The notes beneath the pieces were generated by a model. That model did no database searches. It was not told the origin of the DNA and worked only from the letters and a program-made list of their open reading frames with translations. Positions 26,696-35,147 of a DNA stretch of 64,000 nucleotides are shown here, in pieces. The DNA comes from Bacteroidota bacterium (GTDB taxonomy: Bacteria; Bacteroidota; Bacteroidia; AKYH767-A; 2013-40CM-41-45): the NCBI GenBank assembly GCA_016708785.1, contig JADJFC010000016.1:62001-126000 (forward strand), in the 5' to 3' direction. The position numbers and the translations under genes were made by a program. Every line of letters starts with the position of its first letter. Position 1 is the stretch's first letter.

Positions 26696-27422
26696 TTATT
26701 TATTTGTTTGGATAATAAACGTCATCACAACAATTCCAGTGGTAACGATTGAAGTAAATACCAATACTGTTGGACTTATATTGGCGAAGCTTCTTCTTTT
26801 CACCGGTGAAACGTAAATGACATCATCCGGATGAAGAAAGTAAGCCTCAGGTGTTAGTGTTTCGGAATTAGTAAGATCGATATAAAGATCTTTCGTCTGA
26901 TTATTTTCAGTTCGGATGATGTGTACGTTTTTTCTGTCTCCATATGTCGACAAGTCGCCACCTAGTCCCAGTACTTCGAGAATTGTAGCTTTTTCGTTCG
27001 AAATCGGATAAGTTCCCGGTTTGTTCACTTCACCGAGGATAGTCACTTTGAAGTTGAGTTTTTTTATAGTGACAATGGGCTCATCTATAAATTCTTTGAA
27101 TTTTGTTTCAAGTAAAGTTACTGCTTCGGCGATCGTAAGTCCTGTTAAATTCACTGTTCCGATCAATGGTAATTTAAGTTCGCCATTCTCATTGACAACG
27201 AATCCTTTTTCATATGCTGACCGGTTATCGCTTACGGCTTTATCAATTCCTGTTGAAAGATATGGATAGGCCTCTGCATTTATTGTAAAAATATTGATCC
27301 CAAGAATGTCATTTGGATAAATTCTCAATTTACTACTTGCGTCCTGTTGAAGTTTCGGAGTAGCACCTTGAAAATAGTAAAATGATTGATAAAAGTAAAA
27401 ATAGTTGCCTTTTGTTTTGCAT
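26696..27422 (-). CDS. Wza-like polysaccharide export lipoprotein (first copy, frame disrupted near N-terminus)
   Basis: This outer-membrane export protein has a poly-export (Poly_export) domain (LRIYPNDILGINIF), a SLBB domain (KVTILGEVNKPGTYPI) and a C-terminal membrane segment (VLVFTSIVTTGIVVMTFII). The long open frame lacks a signal peptide. In another frame, the ATG at 27422-27420 encodes MQNKRQLFLLLSIILLFSRC, a clear lipoprotein signal with the Cys at 27365-27363. Adding one base near 27357-27362 fuses it to ...PKLQQDASSKLRIYPND.... I therefore extend the gene to 27422 and infer a one-base deletion, probably a sequence error. It is cotranscribed with the Wzc-like kinase. Confidence 0.85.
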
Positions 27423-27533
27423 TTTAGCCTTATGGTTTAAAAAGGTTTAATGGGTTTAAATTGCTTAATGTGTTTTGTCGCACTTTAAACTTCTTAAACT
27501 CATTAAACCCTTTAAACGAATTTATTTTAAAAG

Positions 27534-28676
27534 TTACTTCCCAATTATCTGACGGGCAATAACGATTTTCTGAACCTCACTAGTTCCTTCGTAGATCTGT
27601 GTGATCTTTGCATCACGCATCAACCGTTCAACGTGGAATTCTTTTACATAACCATAACCACCATGTACCTGTACCGCTTCAATAGTAGTATCCATTGCCA
27701 CTTGCGATGCAAATAATTTTGCCATTGCAGCGGAAAGCGTGTAATCAAGTCCTTGGTCTTTTGTCCATGCAGCTTTATAGCATAGCAGACGAGCGGCTTC
27801 AATATTGGTTGCCATATCAGCAAGTTTAAATTGAATTGCCTGGTGTTGAGAGATCGGAACACCAAATGCTTTCCGTTCTTTCGAATACTGAAGTGCTAAT
27901 TCATATGCACCACCTGCGATTCCAAGAGCTTGAGCAGCGATACCAATTCGTCCGCCTGTCAATGTTTTCATAGCGAATTTAAAACCGAAGCCATCTTCAC
28001 CGATTCTGTTTGCTTTAGGAACTTTCACATCAGTGAACATCAATGAATGGGTGTCACTTCCGCGAATTCCTAGTTTATTTTCTTTCGGTCCGATCGTAAA
28101 ACCGGGAGCGCCTTTTTCGACGATCAGTGCATTGATACCTTTGTGTCCTTTAGCAACATCAGTTTGTGCCATCACAATATATACAGATGCATTCGATCCG
28201 TTCGTGATCCAGTTCTTTGTTCCATTCAGAACATAGTGGTCACCTGCGTCAATTGCAGTTGTATGTTGTGATGTTGCATCAGATCCTGCTTCCGGTTCTG
28301 ACAAGCAGAACGCACCGATGATCTCACCTTTTGCTAAAGGCACTAAGTATTTTAATTTCTGCTCTTCATTGCCAAATGTTTCCAGTCCCCAGCAAACAAG
28401 AGAATTGTTCACAGACATTACCACAGAAGCAGAAGCATCAACTTTTGAAATTTCTTCCATTGCCAGAACGTATGATATGGCATCCATTCCACCGCCGCCG
28501 TATTTCGGACTGACCATCATTCCCAGAAAACCGAGCTCACCCATTTTCTTGATTTGCTCTGCCGGAAATTTTTGATGTTCATCACGCTCGATCACTCCCG
28601 GTTTCAATTCATTCTGCGCAAAATCACGTGCAGCCTGACGGATCATTAGATGCTCTTCGCTAAGTTCGAAATTCAT
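27534..28676 (-). CDS. Acyl-CoA dehydrogenase (short/medium chain type)
   Basis: This is a FAD enzyme of 380 residues for the first step of fatty-acid or branched-chain acyl-CoA beta-oxidation, cytoplasmic. It shows the ACAD signatures GAFCLSEPEAGSDATS and MRDAKITQIYEGTSEVQ, where the Glu of YEGT is the expected catalytic base, plus QALGIAGGAYELALQY and VHGGYGYVKEF. Length and motif spacing are those of butyryl-/short-chain-specific members. The gene stands alone with a good minus-strand promoter upstream. The partner ETF genes are not in the window. Confidence 0.94.
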   Translation of the reverse strand: MNFELSEEHLMIRQAARDFAQNELKPGVIERDEHQKFPAEQIKKMGELGFLGMMVSPKYGGGGMDAISYVLAMEEISKVDASASVVMSVNNSLVCWGLETFGNEEQKLKYLVPLAKGEIIGAFCLSEPEAGSDATSQHTTAIDAGDHYVLNGTKNWITNGSNASVYIVMAQTDVAKGHKGINALIVEKGAPGFTIGPKENKLGIRGSDTHSLMFTDVKVPKANRIGEDGFGFKFAMKTLTGGRIGIAAQALGIAGGAYELALQYSKERKAFGVPISQHQAIQFKLADMATNIEAARLLCYKAAWTKDQGLDYTLSAAMAKLFASQVAMDTTIEAVQVHGGYGYVKEFHVERLMRDAKITQIYEGTSEVQKIVIARQIIGK

Positions 28677-28746
28677 AATATTATTGTTGAATTTTTCTGC
28701 TTTTTAAGACAGAATTGTTGGATTAATAGGATTTTATTGAGGAGGA

Positions 28747-28778
28747 CAAACGTACACGATTTGCGCGTTAATAACAAA
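28747..28778 (-). promoter_or_regulatory. Predicted promoter of the acyl-CoA dehydrogenase gene
   Basis: On the minus strand TTTG (28778-28775) is followed after 20 bases by TACGTTTG (28754-28747), a near-perfect Bacteroidota -33/-7 pair. It lies 71 bases upstream of the start codon. Confidence 0.6.
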
Positions 28779-28853
28779 CATGGACCTTGACCACAAATAG
28801 CTCATTTACAGCCTTTTTACCCAATTGTTGAAATTTTGTAATTCATCTTTTCC

Positions 28854-28883
28854 ATTGGAAATTAAACAATCTCAATATCTTCG
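28854..28883 (+). promoter_or_regulatory. Predicted promoter of anmK
   Basis: ATTG (28854-28857) is followed after 18 bases by TATCTTCG (28876-28883), close to TAnnTTTG. The anmK start codon is seven bases downstream, so the transcript leader would be very short. The same ATTGG plus TATCTT combination precedes ahcY. Confidence 0.38.
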
Positions 28884-28889
28884 CCACAT

Positions 28890-29948
28890 ATGGCACAACA
28901 GAATTACAAAGTGATAGGGGTAATGTCAGGTACCTCGTTGGATGGAGTCGATCTTGCTTATTGCACCTTTACACATGATGATCATTGGAGTTTCAAGTTT
29001 CATTTTGGGCAAACCATTCCTTATGATGCTGAATGGAAAAGAAAGCTTAGCACGGCTCAATTTCTTCCAAATGAGAGTCTTAAAATATTGGACAAAGAAT
29101 ATGGAAATTATTTGGGTGAACTTGTAAAAGCGTTCATAGATGCCAACAGAATTGATGTGGATTTTATTTCATCGCATGGACATACAATTTTTCATCAACC
29201 CAAAAAAGGAATCACTGTTCAAATTGGTTCCGGGGAAGCAATCAAAATTGCAACAGGAAAAACTGTTGTTTGTGACTTCAGGAAAGGCGATGTTGCATTA
29301 GGTGGACAAGGTGCTCCGCTAGTTCCGATCGGTGATAAACTTTTGTTTTCACAGATGAATTATTGCCTTAACCTTGGTGGGATTGCAAATATTTCATTCG
29401 ATAAGAATGAAGAACGTATTGCATTCGATATTTGTGCGTGTAATATGGTTTTAAATGATCTTGTTTCAGAACGTGGATTGTCATTTGATAACGATGGTGA
29501 AATAGCAAGGGCGGGTAAGTTGAATAAAGAATTGCTGGAGGAGTTAAATAAAATTCCGTTTTACAAGCAGCCCTTTCCAAAATCACTGGGCAGAGAAGAT
29601 GTAGAGCGCGAAGTATTTCCGATCATGAAGAAATTTGAAATTAGTCTGGAAGATAAGTTGAATACCTTTTGTAAGCACATTGCAATTCAGATAAGCAGTG
29701 TTCTAGAAAAAGATGTATCAGATTCAAAAATGTTGATTACCGGTGGTGGGACCTTAAATAAATATTTGCTGGATTGTATAGAAGACAAATGCAATTTGAA
29801 AATTGTCATTCCCCAAAAAGAGATCATTGATTTCAAAGAAGCCATCATCTTCGCATTCCTTGGTGTTTTACGAATGAGAAACGAAGTGAATTGCCTAAAA
29901 AGTGTGACAGGAGCCTCGGCGGATTCAAGCGGAGGAGACATTTTTTAA
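28890..29948 (+). CDS. anmK: Anhydro-N-acetylmuramic acid kinase
   Basis: This cytoplasmic kinase phosphorylates and opens 1,6-anhydro-MurNAc to MurNAc-6-phosphate in peptidoglycan recycling. The 352-residue protein has the N-terminal ATP-binding loop VIGVMSGTSLDGVDLAYC, SSHGHTIFHQP, VVCDFRKGDVALGGQGAPLVP (family signature with DFR and GGQGAPL), NLGGIANIS and the C-terminal LITGGGTLNKYLLD. All key motifs are intact. It is divergent from the acyl-CoA dehydrogenase gene and ends at a bidirectional terminator. No other recycling genes are adjacent, apart from unlinked murF. Confidence 0.95.
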   Translation: MAQQNYKVIGVMSGTSLDGVDLAYCTFTHDDHWSFKFHFGQTIPYDAEWKRKLSTAQFLPNESLKILDKEYGNYLGELVKAFIDANRIDVDFISSHGHTIFHQPKKGITVQIGSGEAIKIATGKTVVCDFRKGDVALGGQGAPLVPIGDKLLFSQMNYCLNLGGIANISFDKNEERIAFDICACNMVLNDLVSERGLSFDNDGEIARAGKLNKELLEELNKIPFYKQPFPKSLGREDVEREVFPIMKKFEISLEDKLNTFCKHIAIQISSVLEKDVSDSKMLITGGGTLNKYLLDCIEDKCNLKIVIPQKEIIDFKEAIIFAFLGVLRMRNEVNCLKSVTGASADSSGGDIF

Positions 29949-30010
29949 TGAAAAATGCGAACAAGCTGATAGGCTCAGAAGCGTCGTTATTCTTTGTTCA
30001 CTAACAAAAA

Positions 30011-30040
30011 AAGCTGCCTCCAAGGAAGGCAGCTTTTTCA
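30011..30040. terminator. Bidirectional terminator between anmK and the H1-like gene
   Basis: The stem GCTGCCT (30013-30019) / AGGCAGC (30027-30033) has A-runs before and T-runs after it, so it can terminate anmK on the plus strand and the convergent H1-like gene on the minus strand. Confidence 0.85.
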
Positions 30041-30114
30041 TATTTTCAAAGTCGTAAACGAGTGGAAAAACTTTCGCATTGCCACTCACTACTTACCACT
30101 CACTACTTACTTGA

Positions 30115-30664
30115 CTAAAAGTCGTCGTCATCGTCGTCGAAGTCTCCAACAGGAGCATCGTCGTCAAGATCTTTGATATCGTCATCGTCATCGTCATCAT
30201 CCTTTGCAACAACTTCGTCCACTTCATCTGTATCATCAGCTTCATCGACGTCTGCATCTTTTAGATCAATTTCTTCGATGTCAACGATCAATAAATCATC
30301 ATCGTCATCATCATCAATAATTATTGCTTTCGGTTTAATGGCAGGAGCCTTTTTAGGCTCAATATTTTTTACAACGGGAGCAACAACTTTTTTAGGTGCC
30401 GCCGCTTTTTTAGCAGGGGTAGCTTTTTTAGCTGCAGGAGTTGCTTTCTTAGCCGGAGCTTTTTTCTTTGCAACGGGAGCTGCTTTTTTAGCAGGTGTTT
30501 TTCTTTGCAGGTGCCGCTTTTTTAGCAGCTACTTTTTTCTTCGCTACTTTTTTAGGAGCAACAGCTTTTTTAGCAACTTTCTTTGCCGGAGCTTTTTTAG
30601 CCGGAGCTTTCTTCGTTGCTTTTTTTACATTAGGTTTTTTGGTCGCTTTCTTTTTAGTTGCCAT
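30115..30664 (-). CDS. Histone-H1-like Lys/Ala-rich protein with acidic tail (frame disrupted)
   Basis: On the minus strand the ATG at 30664-30662 starts MATKKKATKKPNVKKATKK, followed by about 100 residues of AAKKA/PAKKA repeats like histone H1 or Hc1. After a hydrophobic bridge (PKAIIIDDDDDDDLLIVDIE) comes a tail of about 60 residues made largely of Asp and Glu, ending DFDDDDDDF and a stop at 30117-30115. As written the frame breaks at a T run (30498-30502); removing one base restores a 182-residue protein. The basic half probably binds DNA or RNA as in other lysine-rich bacterial nucleoid proteins, and the acidic half may shield it or recruit partners. The open plus-strand frames across this region are shadows of the repeats. 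Confidence 0.82.
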
Positions 30665-30803
30665 GGCTTTGGAGTCGGGTTTTAGACAGAGTGCAATATT
30701 AAAAGGTTAGTTTCAAAATTACAATATGATTGTCGTTAATTCCAAAAAAAAATAAAGTTTTTTTTGCGTAGGAATCCTTACGTTTGCGCTTCCAAAATAG
30801 CGT

Positions 30804-32066
30804 ATGAAAACTAATACTACAGCAGAGGTGACATCAATCAGGGAATTGATTAAGAAATTTGAAGAAAAGCGTCCGGAAATCGTTTTTGAGTGGAAAGACA
30901 GCGAAACAGAGGCAGAAGGTTGGATAGTAATCAACTCACTTCGTGGTGGTTCTGCAGGTGGAGGTACCAGAATGAGAAAAGGTCTGGATAAGCGGGAAGT
31001 GGAGTCTTTGGCAAAAACAATGGAGATAAAGTTCTCTGTAAGTGGTCCTGCAATAGGTGGAGCAAAGTCCGGAATCAATTTCGATCCTCAGGATCCTCGT
31101 AAAAAAGGAGTATTGGAAAGATGGTTCAAAGCGGTCATGCCACTTTTAAAGACTTACTATGGTACCGGTGGGGATCTGAATGTGGATGAAATTCATGATG
31201 TAATTCCGATCACAGAAAAGTATGGACTTAAGCATCCGCAGGAAGGGACAGTAGTTGCGCATCTAAATGTATCTGAAGAAAAAAAGGAGCGTATTATTCG
31301 TCAGCTGCAGGTTGGGGTGAAGAAACGTCTGGATAGTCCGCTATATTCACCAGATATCAATAGAATGATAACAGTAGCCGACATGATCACAGGTTATGGC
31401 GTGGCTCAGGCGGTTTTTGCACATTATGAACTGAATGGAGTTGACATAAAAGGTAAGCGGGCAATTGTTCAAGGCTGGGGAAATGTAGGGGCGGCAGCAG
31501 GATTTTATCTTGCACAAATGGGAGCAAAGGTGGTGGCAATCATTGATCGGTTAGGCGGGGTGATAAAAAAAGAAGGTTTTTCGTTCGAAGAGATCACTAA
31601 TTTATATCTAGAAAGAAATGGAAATCAACTGAACTCACCTGAATTGATCCCCTATGAAGAAATGAATGAGAAAGTCTGGACAATTGGAGCAGAGATTTTT
31701 ATTCCCGCAGCAGCTTCCCGTATCGTGCAAGATGCACAAGTTAAATCTATGATTAGTGCTGGTCTGGAAGTTATTTCATGTGGAGCCAATGTTCCATTTG
31801 CCGATAAGGAGATCTTTATGGGGCCGGGAGCTGAATTTGCCGATCGTGAAGTGAGTGTTATTCCTGATTTCATTGCTAACTGTGGAATGGCAAGAGTTTT
31901 CCGATATTTAATGAATGACAACATACCAATCACAGACGAGGCAATTTTCAAGGATGTCGCAAACTGTATTTCAAATGCACTGGCAGATGTATATAAAGTG
32001 AATCCATCAAAAATTAACATCAGTCGTACTGCCCTTGAAATTGCAATCAAAAAACTTTTGAAGTAA
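30804..32066 (+). CDS. Glu/Leu/Phe/Val dehydrogenase family (glutamate dehydrogenase-like)
   Basis: This 420-residue NAD(P)-dependent oxidative deaminase has the N-terminal dimerisation domain with GGTRMRKGLDKREVESLAKT, the catalytic Lys region GPAIGGAKSGINFDP, the catalytic Asp region GTGGDLNVDE, and a Rossmann domain with VQGWGNVGAAAGFYLAQMG. It ends with PSKINISRTALEIAIKKLL. The motif order fits glutamate/leucine/phenylalanine/valine dehydrogenases. The sequence does not decide the amino-acid substrate, though glutamate is usual. A TACGTTTG -7-like box (30779-30786) lies 17 bases upstream of the start. The mscS gene follows after six bases and may be cotranscribed. Confidence 0.9.
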   Translation: MKTNTTAEVTSIRELIKKFEEKRPEIVFEWKDSETEAEGWIVINSLRGGSAGGGTRMRKGLDKREVESLAKTMEIKFSVSGPAIGGAKSGINFDPQDPRKKGVLERWFKAVMPLLKTYYGTGGDLNVDEIHDVIPITEKYGLKHPQEGTVVAHLNVSEEKKERIIRQLQVGVKKRLDSPLYSPDINRMITVADMITGYGVAQAVFAHYELNGVDIKGKRAIVQGWGNVGAAAGFYLAQMGAKVVAIIDRLGGVIKKEGFSFEEITNLYLERNGNQLNSPELIPYEEMNEKVWTIGAEIFIPAAASRIVQDAQVKSMISAGLEVISCGANVPFADKEIFMGPGAEFADREVSVIPDFIANCGMARVFRYLMNDNIPITDEAIFKDVANCISNALADVYKVNPSKINISRTALEIAIKKLLK

Positions 32067-32955
32067 AAAGAAATGATTCATCTTAACTTTTTAGAATATT
32101 CCTTTTTAGGTAATACTGTAGAAAGTTACCTGTGGTTTTTTGGGATATTAACGATTGGAATAATTCTGAAGAATTTCATCTCCAGGATCTTTTCTAAACT
32201 TTTGTATGCCATTTTTAAACATTACGGAAAAACGGTTGGAGTAGATTCTTTTTTGCAATTGATGAACAGACCGTTTCAGTTTTTTATCATGGTGATAATT
32301 GTCTATTTTGCTTTTAACCGGTTAGCTTTTCCGGCAGAGTGGCATATTGGCCCCAGTCATAAATTTGGTGTTCGATTGGTCAGTTTCCGAATTTTTCAGG
32401 GTGTCCTGATTTTTTCCATCTTCTGGATCATTGTTCGTGCAATTGATTTTATCGGAATGATCTTAATAGCACGCGCTCGTCGTTCTGAATCGAGAATGGA
32501 TGACCAGTTAGTGCCTTTTGCAAAAGAAGCAATTAAGGTCATTGTTGCCGGAATTGGTTTTTTTATTGCCATCGGAATTATTTTTAATCTGGATGTGGTT
32601 AGTTTGATCACTGGTCTGGGGATCGGAGGACTTGCTTTTGCACTTGCAGCAAAGAAACATTGGAGAACCTGATCGGTTCTTTTTCTATTTTTCTCGATAA
32701 ACCATTTATAGTTGGTGATAATGTAAAAGTCGGAGCAATTGAAGGTCGTGTTGAGACGATAGGCTTTCGTTCAACCAGAATCCGTGGATTGGACAGAATG
32801 ATTGTGATTGTGCCAAATAAGAAGATGACAGATGCAGAGTTGATGAATGATTCTGAAAGGATCTCTCGCCGTGCAAGATTTTCAATTGAGTTGTCGAATG
32901 AAACTTCTGCAGAACAAATGAAGGCTATTCTAAGACCTATTAATATCCAAATTAA

Positions 32956-33945
32956 TTATGCAGCATTTTGATAATTTTTTTGGAAAGGGGTCTCTCTCTT
33001 CACAATTGCAAACATACGATATACCAATTTATTTCGAACTATGTTTATGGTACTTCGCTTGTTTTTCCCTGATTCTGTCCTTCTTTTGAAGAACGCTTTA
33101 AGTTCTAAGTCATAATTGATGGCGCATCTTGCAGCCAGATCCAATAGGCATTTAATCTTTTTATTTGCGAGATGGCTTATTCGTGGCCTTCTTACTAAAC
33201 TTGTTCCGGAGCTATGATCGAATGGTGCTATACCGCAATAGGATGCAAATTTACGAGCATCACTAAACATTGTAAAATTATTCGTAAAAACAATCATACT
33301 ACATGCTACAACAAACCCCACCCCGGTAATGCTTACTAGTAGCTCATAATTTTTTTTCATTGCCTCATCTTCTGAGATTACTTTTTTAATTTCAGTTTCA
33401 ATCTCTTCGATTTGATCAGTAAGCTGTGCAATCATTCTTTTCTGCGTTTTGAGCAACGGAGAAGATTTATTTATTCCTAAAAAAGCTTCTTGCTCCTTTA
33501 AAGAAGCAATGTACCCCGCTTTTTGAGTAACGAATCTCTCTCGCAAACTTAATAGGCTTTTCAAATAATTTGTCTTCTCTGAGCAAACACATAATTTTAA
33601 GGATGCCTGATGTAAATCTCCAAAATCAGCTATTTGTTTTGCGTCGGCTTTATCATTTTTACCTCGGACAATGCCTGCTGAACGCTTGATTTGCAAAGCC
33701 GGTACTTTTGAAAATGATATTCCCATCTTGGAAAGAAAATTTTCGAATGGATACGAATAAACTCCTGTGTGCTCCATTACTACTAAGCAATCTTCCAATG
33801 GCAAACCTAAAGATTTAATTTCCTTTGTAAACGACTTAAATCCTTTCAAATCATTTGAAATTTTGATGTGTTTTTGATTGTTTTTAAAAACAATGTCTAA
33901 GGTCATTTTTGACACATCAACTCCGATTGAATGTTTCTTTTTCAT
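32956..33945 (-). CDS. IS110-family DEDD transposase (recombinase)
   Basis: This intact 329-residue recombinase has an N-terminal RuvC-like DEDD domain with first Asp in SIGVDVSKMTLDI, Glu in VMEHTGVYSYPF and the D..D motif in GKNDKADAKQIADF. After a central coiled coil (about residues 150-195) comes the Transposase_20 domain with SITGVGFVVACSMI and YCGIAPFDHSSGTS, where the SSG serine is the expected catalytic residue. The stop is just inside the short right end of the element. The intact frame suggests the element was recently active. IS110 enzymes use a structured RNA encoded in the element, and a candidate lies directly upstream. Confidence 0.95.
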   Translation of the reverse strand: MKKKHSIGVDVSKMTLDIVFKNNQKHIKISNDLKGFKSFTKEIKSLGLPLEDCLVVMEHTGVYSYPFENFLSKMGISFSKVPALQIKRSAGIVRGKNDKADAKQIADFGDLHQASLKLCVCSEKTNYLKSLLSLRERFVTQKAGYIASLKEQEAFLGINKSSPLLKTQKRMIAQLTDQIEEIETEIKKVISEDEAMKKNYELLVSITGVGFVVACSMIVFTNNFTMFSDARKFASYCGIAPFDHSSGTSLVRRPRISHLANKKIKCLLDLAARCAINYDLELKAFFKRRTESGKNKRSTINIVRNKLVYRMFAIVKRETPFQKNYQNAA

Positions 33946-33968
33946 ACTTTTGTTTTTAGTAAGTTAAA

Positions 33969-34103
33969 AAGTTGCTCTAGCCTAAGACCTTTATTAGTTC
34001 GTACTAAAATTCTAATTGGGCCTCAAGCAACTTGTGATTGGAACGGGGACTAATACATAGCATAGGCCTCTAACCTGTGTCTCCGTCAAGTTCACCCCGT
34101 TCC
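33969..34103 (-). ncRNA. Candidate IS110 bridge RNA (two-loop structure)
   Basis: The non-coding end folds, on the minus strand, into two stem-loops with large loops. The first has stem GGAACGGGG/CCCCGTTCC (34040-34048 with 34095-34103) and a 46-base loop. The second has stem AAGTTGCT/AGCAACTT (33969-33976 with 34026-34033) and a 49-base loop. IS110 bridge RNAs have this plan: a target-binding loop, then a donor-binding loop, upstream of the recombinase. The second loop contains CTAAGACCT (33982-33990), identical over nine bases to the element's junction at 32930-32938, and ATTCTAA (34009-34015), shared with the 14-base flank. The first loop shows only imperfect similarity to the target. Structure is solid; guide assignment is tentative. 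Confidence 0.62.
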
Positions 34104-34484
34104 CTTTCACAAAATTAATTATTAACAGATAAGTTGAGTTATCAACTCCTCCCCCTTTAACCCCCTCCTGATTATAGTAGTAATAGATTTATAAGAGAAA
34201 TGAATAACTAGGGTCTAAAGGCTATTCTAAGTGATATTAGAAAAATGCTTGGAGGTTTTGATCAGATTGAAGCATTCCCGACTGTTCGCTTTAAAGAATT
34301 TGATAGCAACTCTTTCGATATCCTCATTATCTATTTTGCTATGCTTCCTTTGCTGGAAGATTTTCTGGCACTACAAGAAGAAGTAAATTTTGCAATTTTA
34401 AAAATTCTGAAAGACAACAATGCTTCTTTCGCAATGCCGAGCACAACAGTCTACACGAAAACAGAGGAGCGATTAATTAAATGA

Positions 34485-34642
34485 AGTGAAATGAGGTAAA
34501 AGGAAAATGAAGGTTCCTTAGAAAACAATTCCTCCGGAGCCTCCATTTTTCATTTCATTTCATTTCATTTCACTTTCACTTCACTTCACTTCACTTCACT
34601 TCACTTCATTTCACTTTATTCCACTTCATTATTCCTTCCTTA
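34485..34642. repeat. Low-complexity pentanucleotide repeats (TTCAT/TTCAC)n
   Basis: From about 34546 to 34630 the sequence is built of 5-base units TTCAT and TTCAC in a row (about 15 units), with complementary GAAATGAAGTGAAATGAGG just after the mscS stop. The two parts can pair into a long imperfect hairpin around TCCTCCGGAGC. No gene is visible. Confidence 0.75.
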
Positions 34643-35086
34643 TTAATTATAGATATAAAGCGACTGCGTCCCCGCATCATAATCCACTCTGTATTGTTTC
34701 ATTGGGGTAGTTGCGGGGCTTGAAATGACTGAGCCATCGACCAGATTGTATTTTGAACCGCAGTGAGTGTCTTCAACGGTTAGTCCGCCGGTCACTACAG
34801 AAAGTATTGCATCAGCGTTTGCCGGGTCGTAGGTGCACCCTCTGTCAAAAGCGACCCATTCATCAATGGATCGATGATAAACGATCAGTCCTTTGTAACC
34901 GGCATCAGTGATGTACATGTAATTTCCGACTGTCTGTAAGAAGTTATATGGTGGTAAATTCATGTAAACGTATTTATTTACAGTTACGACAGGAAAACTC
35001 GTGTTGATGGTGGATTTTTTGCATGCAAAGCAGAAAACGGTAAGCAGAAAAAGCAGGAAAATCGGTTTTCGGATGAAAGAAATCAT
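34643..35086 (-). CDS. Lipoprotein with degenerate Rieske-like domain
   Basis: This 147-residue protein has a lipoprotein signal (FLLFLLTVFCFAC, Cys22). The mature part follows the plan of Bacteroidota Rieske-like lipoproteins: YMYITDAGYKGLIVYHR, AFDRGCTYDP, DTHCGSKYNLVDGSVISSPA and MKQYRVDYDAGTQSLYIYN. A functional Rieske cluster needs C-x-H and C-x2-H. Here the positions read C-T-Y and C-G-S-K, so both histidines are missing and 2Fe-2S binding is unlikely. The function is unknown; it could be a structural relic of an electron-transfer protein. It is divergent from the small metal-binding lipoprotein gene. Confidence 0.72.
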   Translation of the reverse strand: MISFIRKPIFLLFLLTVFCFACKKSTINTSFPVVTVNKYVYMNLPPYNFLQTVGNYMYITDAGYKGLIVYHRSIDEWVAFDRGCTYDPANADAILSVVTGGLTVEDTHCGSKYNLVDGSVISSPATTPMKQYRVDYDAGTQSLYIYN

Positions 35087-35147
35087 GATTAGTTGAACAG
35101 AAGGTTGGTTATCTTTGCAAGGTAGCTATTCTCTAAAATTAAAACGA

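Larger units (their letters stand above)
32935..34217 (-). mobile_element. IS110-family insertion sequence in mscS
   Basis: The element of about 1,283 bases interrupts mscS. It is flanked by two copies of the 14-base sequence AAGGCTATTCTAAG (32921-32934 and 34218-34231), and both copies read as native mscS codons. There are no terminal inverted repeats. The transposase-distal end is long and non-coding (33946-34217) and the other end is very short (32935-32955), the layout of the IS110 subgroup. Boundaries are accurate to within the 14-base repeat, since the true exchange point could lie anywhere inside it. Confidence 0.88.
32073..34484 (+). pseudogene. MscS-family mechanosensitive channel, split by an IS110 element
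   Basis: The N-terminal part (from 32073) has three hydrophobic helices and the pore-lining GLGIGGLAFALAA. Then, in another frame, come ENLIGSFSIFLDKPFIVGDNV and RSTRIRGLDRMIVIVPNKKM (MscS beta domain). A missing A at 32651-32653 separates these two parts (expected ALAAKETLENLIGS). The gene is then cut after ...SAEQMKAIL by an IS element at 32935-34217, and resumes at 34218 as KAILSDIRKMLGGFDQIEAF to the stop at 34484. The IS insertion is a true break of the channel's C-terminal cytoplasmic cage. Whether the shortened product is functional is unknown. It lies six bases after the dehydrogenase gene. Confidence 0.9.

Noticed and set aside
30173..30710. Plus-strand open frames rich in Ser and Phe/Ala over the H1-like gene
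   Set aside because: Antisense translation of GAT/GAC and AAA/GCT repeats gives Ser/Phe/Ala runs. The minus strand gives a sensible protein with a start codon, and the frames have no domain.
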